Source: Bacteroidota bacterium
Lineage (GTDB): Bacteria > Bacteroidota > Bacteroidia > Cytophagales > Cyclobacteriaceae
Assembly: GCA_023393375.1 (NCBI GenBank)
Contig: JAEWLI010000165.1
Coordinates: 1 to 35,849, forward strand
Direction: 5' to 3'
Length of the DNA: 35,849 nucleotides
This document shows, one piece after another, positions 18,501-24,685 of the stretch. The notes below the pieces were generated by a model. That model saw only the letters and a program-made list of their open reading frames with translations, had not been told where the DNA came from and searched no databases. A program made the position numbers and the translations under genes. The stretch's first letter is position 1. Each line of letters begins with the position of its first letter.

Positions 18501-18676
18501 TTAACCCCTGGCAAAGAATTTCCTTCATCATCCGAAACTTGTCCGGAAACCTGATTTTGCGCATTTGCTTCTATTACGCTCCCTAGCATAAAAAGAAGCC
18601 CAATCATCAACATATAAAGCCGGTTAAGGCAAAAACATGTTGTCATTTTAAAATTTCGTAGAAATCGGTGCTTCAT
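15566..18676 (-). CDS. susC: SusC/RagA-type TonB-dependent outer-membrane transporter
   Basis: This 1036-residue transporter moves oligosaccharides into the periplasm using TonB energy. A signal peptide (to about residue 40, ANAQ) precedes a carboxypeptidase-regulatory-like domain (about 42-125: VSGQVSDDEGNSLPGVNVLV). A TonB-box-like EIVVVGYG follows, then the plug domain with the SusC signature (VLDGIPFPGSISEINPNDI, ATAIYGSRGANGVILVTT) and the long beta-barrel ending in Phe (NYLIGINLSF). The final Phe is the usual outer-membrane insertion signal. It is the first gene of the susCD operon. The promoter has a TAGGTTTA -7 box, and its -33 box overlaps a LacI-type operator; two more operators lie further upstream. 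The surrounding enzymes suggest glucuronoxylan oligosaccharides as cargo. Confidence 0.96.
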   Translation of the reverse strand: MKHRFLRNFKMTTCFCLNRLYMLMIGLLFMLGSVIEANAQNQVSGQVSDDEGNSLPGVNVLVKGTSQGTVTDVDGRYTLPVPGSESVLQFSFIGYVTEEVEVGTRSTINISLSPDIKTLSEIVVVGYGTQRREAVTGSVASISGDVMRDVPASNISQALQGRLPGVEMSQTNTKPGSAMQIRIRGSRSLTASNDPLVVLDGIPFPGSISEINPNDIKSIDILKDASATAIYGSRGANGVILVTTDRGSVGQKPRVNYNGYHGFKDVFSKFPMMNGPEYWEFRQQGQYNTTTLDESEDANTDWQDLLYRDARVMKHDIGISGGTQNGNYSVGMEYYKDEAVIPTQHYDRYSLRGTVDQEIGKRFRFGLSTNNNYNISEGNQVGLYGILSLSPILEPYNADGTWKRTARMPADDVWLYSKDVVEELQDRWLSETKGFGSYNSIYGEVKIPGVEGLKYRTNVGLSYRTSTGGSYTGQGVNSINPATESSASINNSLTTYWAIENMLTYDRTFNQKHMVNAVALYSAEETRFNRSQLDVRDIPADAFQYYNLGRAEGELTVNPDFQNYWASGLMSWMGRVMYSYDDRYMFTATLRSDGSSRLAPGNKWHTYPALSVGWNMKSESFMQNIAIIDMLKLRAGYGQTSNQSVDPYKTFGLLSTRPYNFGDEDFAVGYYTSELPNPFLGWEYSVTWNYGIDFSILNNRLSGTVEYYKTHTKDLLLRVGLPATAGVGSYMANVGETQNNGIEIALNGTILDNANGWTLEAGFNLYANRNKLVKLSSGVERDEGNWWFVGHPIDVIFDYKKIGIWQEEDPYLNILEGSGGQPGMIKVLYTGDYNSDGSPTRAIGADDRQIMSVEPNFMGGFNTRLAYKGFDLSAIGAFKNGGILISSLYSSAGYLNMMSGRRNNVKVDYWTPENTSAKYPKPGGPTSGDNPKYGSTLGYFNASYLKVRTLSLGYNFNESNWVNNLGIDNLRLYFMVQNPFVLFSPYHKESGMDPETNSYGNENAAVAYSQNLRRLLTIGTNTPSTRNYLIGINLSF

Positions 18677-18747
18677 AATTTTGAAATTTTATAGTTAAAA
18701 GGTTTCTTGAAAAATTGATAATAAATAATTATTAAATTTTTGAATAG

Positions 18748-18779
18748 TAAACCTATTCAATTTTTTAATACAATGCAAC
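18748..18779 (-). promoter_or_regulatory. susC promoter
   Basis: On the reverse strand GTTG (18776-18779) is followed after 20 bases by TAGGTTTA (18748-18755), seven of the eight positions compatible with TAnnTTTG. It lies about 71 bases before the susC ATG. The -33 box is part of the operator at 18774-18787, the same arrangement as upstream of GH115 copy 1 and lacI. Confidence 0.6.
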
Positions 18780-18787
18780 CGATTACA
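18774..18787. promoter_or_regulatory. LacI-type operator overlapping the susC promoter
   Basis: TGCAACCGATTACA differs from the perfect site by one base in the right arm. It covers the -33 box of the susC promoter, which implies repression by steric exclusion. Confidence 0.7.
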
Positions 18788-18924
18788 TATAATTATTTTT
18801 AGAATTAAGGCCACTATGTTTTGCTATTTTATCAATTTAAATCAGTTTTTATTAAAATTATGGCGAATAAATCTCTTTAAATCAATAATAATGGTGCAAA
18901 AAATAATAATATATTAAAAAAATC

Positions 18925-18938
18925 TGTAACCGATTGCA
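18925..18938. promoter_or_regulatory. LacI-type operator, auxiliary, upstream of susC
   Basis: TGTAACCGATTGCA differs from the consensus by one base in the left arm. It lies 151 bases from the promoter-proximal operator, close to a whole number of helical turns (about 14.4 at 10.5 bp). No -7 box is found at the right distance on either strand, so it may be an auxiliary site. Confidence 0.6.
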
Positions 18939-19273
18939 AGTTGTGATTTGAAAATGACTTTTATTTATTTATTGGAAACATGGATCAGAACCATAAAAAT
19001 GGATTAAATCTTACTCTTTTAATTCACTAGTTAGAAATTTGGACACTATTTATATATTTTCAATCCACTTATTCACCCAATCTGGAAATTTGTTGGAATT
19101 CATTATATAGGCAGTAAAGTCAGTATTCTAATAGGGACCTCTTTATTTCGCTATTTAATTTAGTCTGATGTATAATATTAGGTCTTTGTAGTTTCTTGAG
19201 TAAAAAAGCACTCATAATGCCCTTTAAAAGGGGATAATTGGGAATCTAGCAAATAATATTATCAGTAACGGTT

Positions 19274-19287
19274 TGCAACCGATTGCC
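19274..19287. promoter_or_regulatory. LacI-type operator directly after the mannonate dehydratase gene
   Basis: TGCAACCGATTGCC differs from the perfect palindrome at the last base. It ends two bases from the mannonate dehydratase stop codon. On the reverse strand a weak -7-like ATTATTTG (19250-19257) follows at an 18-base spacing, so a distal susC promoter is possible but not strong. Confidence 0.6.
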
Positions 19288-19289
19288 TA

Positions 19290-20498
19290 CTACCAATAAT
19301 ACATAGTGCCATCTCCTTTTCTATTCACTGGCAGGCAAGCCATCTCATAAGGAAAGTTTTTGGCCTTTTCCTCATCAATCTCTACTCCGATGCCTGGCTT
19401 GTCGTTGATATACATATAACCTTTATCGAAAGTGTAATTAGGAGAGAAAACTTCATGTACAATTTCCTGATGGGGCATATATTCCTGAATACCGAAATTA
19501 TTGATAGCAAAATTAAAATGTAAAGCAGCTGCCATATTTACCGGTGATAAATCTGTGGCTCCATGGAAACCTGTTTGAATATGATATACCGAAGCGAATG
19601 CAGCTACTTTTAACAGGTGTGAAATACCTCCTCCATGTACCAAAGGCATACGAATATAATCAACCAGTTGCTCTGTAATTAAAGTTGTATAATCATATAT
19701 GGAGTTGAACACTTCTCCAATGGCAATCGGAGTCACACTATGTTTCCTGATCAATCTTAAACCCTCCTGTAATTCACCGGAGACTGCATCTTCCAGCCAA
19801 AACAAGTGGTAAGGTTCCAGTTCCTTAGCAAGGCGTGCTGCTTCTATTGGTGTACAACGGTGATGTACATCGTGTAAAAGATGAACGTCAGCTCCAAAAG
19901 TGTCCCTGAGCTGACCAAATAATTTGGGAACAAAATTGAGATATTTGGAAGTATCCCAATAATCTACGTGAGGCAACCCTTTCCCAGCTGGTTCATAAGG
20001 TTTATTATCTTTCGGAACTCCGTATGTATGGTCAATTCCCGGAATCCCCGATTGTGCCCTTACAGCTAAAAATCCTTTTTCAATCTCACGTCCCACCATT
20101 TCTATCGTATGCTCCACATTTTTCCCGTTCGCGTGGGCATAAACTAAAATCTTATCGCGACTTTTACCGCCAATCAAATTGTACAGTGGGGTATTTAATA
20201 CTTTCCCTTTTATATCCCATAAAGCCATATCAATAGCTGAGATGGCACTCATGGTCACAGCACCCCTTTTCCAATAAACCCCTTTATAAAAAAAATGCCA
20301 AATGTCTTCTATGTTCCGGGGATCTTTACCAATTAAGGCTGGGATACAATATTTTTCCAGATATTCAGCTACAGCCAATTCCCGCCCATTGAGGGTTGCA
20401 TCCCCTAAGCCATAAACTCCCTGATCAGTATATATTTTTAAAGTAACAAAATTACGTCCGGGACAGCAGACGATTACCTTTGCACTAGTGATTTTCAT
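19290..20498 (-). CDS. manD: D-mannonate dehydratase (enolase superfamily, ManD/RspA type)
   Basis: This 402-residue enzyme converts D-mannonate to 2-keto-3-deoxy-D-gluconate, a step in glucuronate catabolism. The metal ligands fall at Asp210 (LLHD), Glu236 (FWLED) and Glu262 (IGEVF). The catalytic Tyr159 and His212 are present, with His312 and Glu339 later. As I recall them, the length and the metal and catalytic positions are the same as in the characterised Novosphingobium ManD, which supports a true mannonate dehydratase and not a low-activity relative. No signal peptide is present, so it is cytoplasmic. It is the last gene of the lacI-GH67-SDR-manD operon, 14 bases after the SDR stop. 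An operator lies just beyond its stop codon. Proteins of this subgroup also include gluconate dehydratases, but the uronate context favours mannonate. Confidence 0.92.
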   Translation of the reverse strand: MKITSAKVIVCCPGRNFVTLKIYTDQGVYGLGDATLNGRELAVAEYLEKYCIPALIGKDPRNIEDIWHFFYKGVYWKRGAVTMSAISAIDMALWDIKGKVLNTPLYNLIGGKSRDKILVYAHANGKNVEHTIEMVGREIEKGFLAVRAQSGIPGIDHTYGVPKDNKPYEPAGKGLPHVDYWDTSKYLNFVPKLFGQLRDTFGADVHLLHDVHHRCTPIEAARLAKELEPYHLFWLEDAVSGELQEGLRLIRKHSVTPIAIGEVFNSIYDYTTLITEQLVDYIRMPLVHGGGISHLLKVAAFASVYHIQTGFHGATDLSPVNMAAALHFNFAINNFGIQEYMPHQEIVHEVFSPNYTFDKGYMYINDKPGIGVEIDEEKAKNFPYEMACLPVNRKGDGTMYYW

Positions 20499-20512
20499 AA
20501 GTATAGTAAATT

Positions 20513-21253
20513 TTAAAATCCTATAGAATTCCCCCCATCAACAGGTAATATAACACCTGTTAAATAAGCAGCAGCATCTGAAGTAATGAAGTGAGCGGCA
20601 TCGCCCACATGTGCAGGAAGACCTAATTTAGCCATAGGCGTCCTCGATAACACTTTTTGCTTTCGTTGTGGGTCATTGTTTAAAGCTTTAGCCGACATAG
20701 GTGTTTCTATAAATCCAGGTGCCAGACAGTTAACCCGTATTCCTTGAGGCGAAAGCTCTACCGCCATTGCTCTTGTCATTCCTTCGATCCCCGATTTGGC
20801 TGCTGTATAAGCAATTACCTGGGGTATGCCATAATGAGCAGCCATTGAACTGATATGTAGTATTGATCCACTTTTTTGCTTTAACATTACTTGAGCAACT
20901 TCACGGGACAATGAAAAAACAGCTGTCAAATTGGTTAGTATTACTTTCTGAAATTCTTCATCGGTTACCTCCAACATGGGTTTTTTTAAATGAATACCAG
21001 CATTATTCACCAGAATGTCAATCCTGCCATACTCTTTTACAATTTCATTAATGAATCCCGGCAAAACTGATAAATTGGTCACATCGCAAACCGCATAAGA
21101 CGATAATTCCCCCAATTTTTCTCTCGCACTTACAAGCTTCATCCTATCCCGACCCACTACAATGGTAAAGATATTTTCTTTTACAAATTTTTCTGCAATC
21201 GCAAAACCTAAACCCGATGCTCCACCAGTAACAACTGCAACTTTCCTATCCAT
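20513..21253 (-). CDS. SDR-family oxidoreductase, probable fructuronate reductase
   Basis: This 246-residue classical short-chain dehydrogenase/reductase has the cofactor motif TGGASGLG (9-16), NNAG (83-86), and the catalytic set Ser136, Tyr149 and Lys153 (SxxxxxxxxxxxxYxxxK). PGFIETPM follows. It is cytoplasmic. It is placed between the GH67 alpha-glucuronidase and mannonate dehydratase genes. NAD(P)H-dependent reduction of D-fructuronate to D-mannonate is therefore the expected role, as in the SDR-type UxuB of Bacillus and unlike the polyol-dehydrogenase-type UxuB of enteric bacteria. A 2-keto-3-deoxygluconate reductase (KduD-like) is the main alternative. The SDR family call is certain, and the substrate is inferred from the operon. 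Confidence 0.85.
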   Translation of the reverse strand: MDRKVAVVTGGASGLGFAIAEKFVKENIFTIVVGRDRMKLVSAREKLGELSSYAVCDVTNLSVLPGFINEIVKEYGRIDILVNNAGIHLKKPMLEVTDEEFQKVILTNLTAVFSLSREVAQVMLKQKSGSILHISSMAAHYGIPQVIAYTAAKSGIEGMTRAMAVELSPQGIRVNCLAPGFIETPMSAKALNNDPQRKQKVLSRTPMAKLGLPAHVGDAAHFITSDAAAYLTGVILPVDGGNSIGF

Positions 21254-21315
21254 TTAGTTTTATGTTAGAATTTTTTTTTGGAAATTATACCTTCATTATT
21301 TATTGATCTGTAAAA

Positions 21316-23487
21316 TCAATTTCCCGGTACATATATATGTTTTAGGTTCCTGTAATACTCCAATGATTTTTCCGGTTGTTCATACTTGGAAGGTATTGGC
21401 CTTTTTGAAAAGGTTTGGAAATAAAGCAACAGGGAATTTCGCCACCATATTGCTTCATTATGCTGAATGTCTAATAATTGTGACACCAGGTCAAATCTTA
21501 ACGGGTCAATTTTATTTTCCAATTGATTCCACTGGTCTTTCATCCAGGTGACCGAATCTGCCCCTTCATAATACTTTTTGCACATTTCCTCCCACAAAGT
21601 ATTTCCCGATTTCATTTTATGATCCCATTTTACATGGTGAAACCATAATAAAAACTTTTCAGGACAAGTTTCGATATTATTGAATTTTTCAGCTACCGGA
21701 GGAAAATACTGACTAACAGCGTCACTCCCTGTTGAAGTCCTATCAAATCCAATCCCTAAAGAATCCGCACGATGATAATATACTGAAGTCCAGTCCGGTC
21801 TACCTTCATCAATCCAAGGTCCAGGACCATAATGATGACTCCAGGCCATTTGATGATGCAAACCTAATGGTGTCATATAATTGACAACTATTTCATGAGA
21901 AGCCATCATAATTTCTTTTATAGGTTTAATCACGTTCTGATTATTTGAAAAAGTCATCCTTATCCATTCATCTGCAACAGTCTCTGATGATAGGGCGTTG
22001 TTCCATGCCAATCGTCCGAATAAATACCAGTTGGCCTGACCAAATGGATGCCCTGTCCAATTTCGGTCTGTACCAATATTCGCAACACCGGCCATACCTG
22101 AGATCTGGTGGTTATCCAGCGAACCATCTATTACTTTAGATACATAGGAACCTTCACCTTTTGCATATGTGTCACTATCCAGACACTCCTTAAACAATGG
22201 TCCCATATATACCAAGTGGGTAGCAAAGCCTAAATATTCCTGGGTGATCTGGAATTCCATCATCAAAGGTGTTTTAGGCATAGCTCCAAACAATGGGTGA
22301 AATGGCTCCCTGGGCTGAAAGTCTATTGGACCGTTTTTTACCTGAACCATGACATTATCCAAAAAATCACCGTCCAGAGGAGTAAATTCATTATAAGCTT
22401 GTTTAGAACGATCCACTGGCACATTATCGTCATATACGAACGCACGCCACATTACTATTCCACCGAATGGTTTTACAGCTTTGGCTAGCATATTTGCACC
22501 ATCAGCATGATTCCTGCCATAATCCTGCGGGCCAGGTTGACCTTCAGAATTAGCCTTTACCAAAAAACCACCAAAATCAGGAATGTACTTGTAAATCTCT
22601 TTTACTTTTGCTTCCCACCATGCAATCACCTTTGGATCAAGCGGATCAGAAGTTTCCAACCCGCCCAATTCACGTGGAGCACTGAACCTGGCAGTGAGAT
22701 AAACTTTTAAATTATATGGTCTGAAAACATCAGCCAGTGCAGCAGTTTTTTCAAGATAAGGGGCAGTTAAAATAACCGCATTGGCATTTACATTGGTTAA
22801 TACCGTTCCATTTATTCCAATAGAAGCATTGGCCCGTGCATAATCTTCATATTGTGGCACAATATAGTCAGGAAGCCTATGCCAATCCCATATAGAAAAA
22901 CCTGAATAACCTCTTTCCACAGTTCTGTCTAGATTATCCCAATGGTTCAGAAGCCGGTGAGTATGACTTGGTTTTTCAACTATATTTAGTTTGTCAAGAC
23001 TTTGGTGGGTTTGTAATAATTTAAGAAAATGGAATGTGCCATAAAGAACACCTGCATCAGTATTGGCCGCAAGAACAATGGCATTGTTTTTCTTTACCGG
23101 AATAGATTTTATTATAAAACCGTCTTCACCCAAATTCTTTAATTCTTCCTGCAAATTTAAGGATGCTATTATTTTTGAGGAATTCGATGTGCCGGCAAAG
23201 AAGGTATTTGCTTGGATAGTTGTCAGGTCTCTCTGTGGAACTTCTTTATTTAATAGACCCAGCAATGCCGCCTTCAATTCTTTTCGGGCTTTAGTCAGCG
23301 TGGGGGTATTGCCTGGAAAGCTGATACTGGATAGTGTCTGGCTATATGCTTTTTGTAGCTGAGCATTATCTATTGGGTCGTATCTTAACCACAGCCGATA
23401 TCCATCATCGGCCAGTGATGTTGTACAAATAAAACCAAATAAACTTATAAGAATTAGAATAAAATTGAATTTATATGTCTTGTTCAT
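21316..23487 (-). CDS. aguA: GH67 alpha-glucuronidase (exported)
   Basis: This 723-residue family 67 enzyme removes (4-O-methyl)glucuronic acid from the non-reducing-end xylose of xylo-oligosaccharides. It has a signal peptide (about residues 1-26), so it is probably periplasmic. GH67 marks include YSGFSIWDWHRLPDY (194-208). The catalytic carboxylates are inferred at Glu315 (KANSEGQPGP, acid), Asp389 (NGPIDFQPREP) and Glu417 (EFQITQEY). Their spacing, 74 and 28 residues, closely matches that of the characterised Cellvibrio enzyme. Its ATG overlaps the lacI stop by one base (TAATG), a coupled arrangement. The SDR gene follows after 62 bases. It complements the GH115 enzymes, which act on internal substitutions. 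Confidence 0.95.
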   Translation of the reverse strand: MNKTYKFNFILILISLFGFICTTSLADDGYRLWLRYDPIDNAQLQKAYSQTLSSISFPGNTPTLTKARKELKAALLGLLNKEVPQRDLTTIQANTFFAGTSNSSKIIASLNLQEELKNLGEDGFIIKSIPVKKNNAIVLAANTDAGVLYGTFHFLKLLQTHQSLDKLNIVEKPSHTHRLLNHWDNLDRTVERGYSGFSIWDWHRLPDYIVPQYEDYARANASIGINGTVLTNVNANAVILTAPYLEKTAALADVFRPYNLKVYLTARFSAPRELGGLETSDPLDPKVIAWWEAKVKEIYKYIPDFGGFLVKANSEGQPGPQDYGRNHADGANMLAKAVKPFGGIVMWRAFVYDDNVPVDRSKQAYNEFTPLDGDFLDNVMVQVKNGPIDFQPREPFHPLFGAMPKTPLMMEFQITQEYLGFATHLVYMGPLFKECLDSDTYAKGEGSYVSKVIDGSLDNHQISGMAGVANIGTDRNWTGHPFGQANWYLFGRLAWNNALSSETVADEWIRMTFSNNQNVIKPIKEIMMASHEIVVNYMTPLGLHHQMAWSHHYGPGPWIDEGRPDWTSVYYHRADSLGIGFDRTSTGSDAVSQYFPPVAEKFNNIETCPEKFLLWFHHVKWDHKMKSGNTLWEEMCKKYYEGADSVTWMKDQWNQLENKIDPLRFDLVSQLLDIQHNEAIWWRNSLLLYFQTFSKRPIPSKYEQPEKSLEYYRNLKHIYVPGN

Positions 23488-24530
23488 TATACTTTATGTT
23501 CAGTTCGTTTTATAGAAGATTCCCTAATAATCAATTCTGATTTTACAAAAGTTTTTGTCTTAGGATATTGAAGCATTTTTCCTGGCAACATTTCCAACAA
23601 TTGCTTGGCTGCAGTTTCACCAATCAATTGACTGGGGTAGTCTACAGTAGTAAGTTTAGGTTCAATTAAACTTGCAATCGGATCATTGTTAAAACCAACA
23701 ATCGCAATGTCTTCCGGGATTTTTATACCTGCCATTTTAAGCCTTTGCATACATGAAATGCCACAAAGATCATTGGCAGCAAAAATTCCGTCAGGGAGTT
23801 GGTCCATTTTAAGAATTTCCTCTGCACAGTCACTTCCCGCCTTGACATCCAACTTAGTTTCAAAAATCAATTTTTCATCTATCTCTAAACCAGCTACTTG
23901 AGAAGCTTTTCTATATCCGTTCAACCGATCGGCATAAACGTTTCGTAATGTATTTCCGGTAATATGGGCTATTCTGGTACAACCCTGTTCGATTAAATGC
24001 ATGGTTGCGGTGTAACCGGCATTGAAATTATCTATTACAATTGATGGACACCCAAGTTCATCACTCACCCTGTCAAAAAAGATCATAGGGATTCCTTTTT
24101 TAATGAAAGGTTTAAAATGAGATAGATCGATGGTATCGAAAGCTAAGGAAACTATTAACCCATCCACTCGACTGTGGAATAGTATTTCGGCATTGTCCTG
24201 TTCTTTAATGGATTGTTCGAGCGATTGACTGATTATCATATAATACCCTGCTTCAGCAGCCACTTTTTCCATTCCAGCCAATGCCGAAGCTACAAATTGG
24301 GAATCAAGCCTATGAACAATCACTCCAATAGTGTTTGTCTGGTTTTTCCGTAATGCCGTTGCGAATTTATTTGCCTGGTAGCCTATTTCTTTTGCATAAT
24401 CATTAATTCTTTTTTTTGTTCCGGCACTTATTGCAGGATGGTCTTTTAATCCCCGGCTTACAGTTGCCGGTGAAATATTTAGTTCTTGTGCAATGTCATA
24501 GATGGTAAATTCCTTAATTCTGCTCTTCAT
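23487..24530 (-). CDS. LacI/GalR-family repressor of the xylan/glucuronate locus
   Basis: This 347-residue regulator has an N-terminal helix-turn-helix (about residues 9-30: TIYDIAQELNISPATVSRGL) and a hinge (about 45-58). A periplasmic-binding-protein-like sensor domain (about 60-340) follows, with typical motifs such as GVIVHRLDSQF and AIVGFNNDPIASLIEPKLTTV. It should bind the palindrome TGCAACCGATTGCA found at five places in the window, one of them in its own promoter, so autoregulation is likely. It is first in the operon with GH67, SDR and manD genes, and its stop overlaps the GH67 start. The inducer is unknown; glucuronate, mannonate or an aldobiuronic acid are candidates from context. 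Confidence 0.93.
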   Translation of the reverse strand: MKSRIKEFTIYDIAQELNISPATVSRGLKDHPAISAGTKKRINDYAKEIGYQANKFATALRKNQTNTIGVIVHRLDSQFVASALAGMEKVAAEAGYYMIISQSLEQSIKEQDNAEILFHSRVDGLIVSLAFDTIDLSHFKPFIKKGIPMIFFDRVSDELGCPSIVIDNFNAGYTATMHLIEQGCTRIAHITGNTLRNVYADRLNGYRKASQVAGLEIDEKLIFETKLDVKAGSDCAEEILKMDQLPDGIFAANDLCGISCMQRLKMAGIKIPEDIAIVGFNNDPIASLIEPKLTTVDYPSQLIGETAAKQLLEMLPGKMLQYPKTKTFVKSELIIRESSIKRTEHKV

Positions 24531-24552
24531 CCCGGTAATTAGATATGATCAA

Positions 24553-24584
24553 CAAATATATAATTTAAAATAATTACATGCAAT
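24553..24584 (-). promoter_or_regulatory. Promoter of the lacI-GH67-SDR-manD operon
   Basis: On the reverse strand ATTG (24581-24584) is followed after 20 bases by TATATTTG (24553-24560), a full match to TAnnTTTG. The -7 box lies 22 bases before the lacI ATG, giving a short leader. The -33 box is inside the operator at 24579-24592. Confidence 0.65.
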
Positions 24585-24592
24585 CGGTTGCA
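24579..24592. promoter_or_regulatory. LacI-type operator in the lacI/GH3 divergent region
   Basis: TGCAATCGGTTGCA, the same sequence as at 9011 read from the other strand, is a near-perfect palindrome. It contains a TTG on each strand, and each lies at the -33 position of a promoter: one for lacI, one for the GH3 gene. One repressor would therefore shut both. Confidence 0.78.
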
Positions 24593-24617
24593 CATTTTAT
24601 TGACTATTAAATTTTTG
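24587..24617 (+). promoter_or_regulatory. Promoter of the GH3 beta-xylosidase gene
   Basis: GTTG (24587-24590), a 19-base spacer and AATTTTTG (24610-24617) match the Bacteroidota promoter form with one mismatch in the -7 box. It lies about 68 bases before the GH3 ATG and shares the operator with the divergent lacI promoter. Confidence 0.5.
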
Positions 24618-24685
24618 GTTAATATTGTAATATTAAGATCATTTCCTGGAAATATCAACTATAAGTTTTTTAAAATTACAATTCT

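Larger units (their letters stand above)
18677..19289. promoter_or_regulatory. 613-base regulatory region upstream of susC with three operators
   Basis: No gene was found in this stretch between the mannonate dehydratase stop and the susC start. It contains the susC promoter and three copies of the LacI-type palindrome at 18774, 18925 and 19274. A small palindrome, CCCTTT with AAAGGG (19220-19232), has too short a loop and no T-run to be a convincing terminator for the upstream operon. The length and spacing of operators would allow DNA looping by a dimer-of-dimers repressor. Confidence 0.6.

Noticed and set aside
19220..19232. CCCTTT/AAAGGG palindrome as a terminator of the lacI-manD operon
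   Set aside because: The stem is short, has almost no loop and is not followed by T residues.
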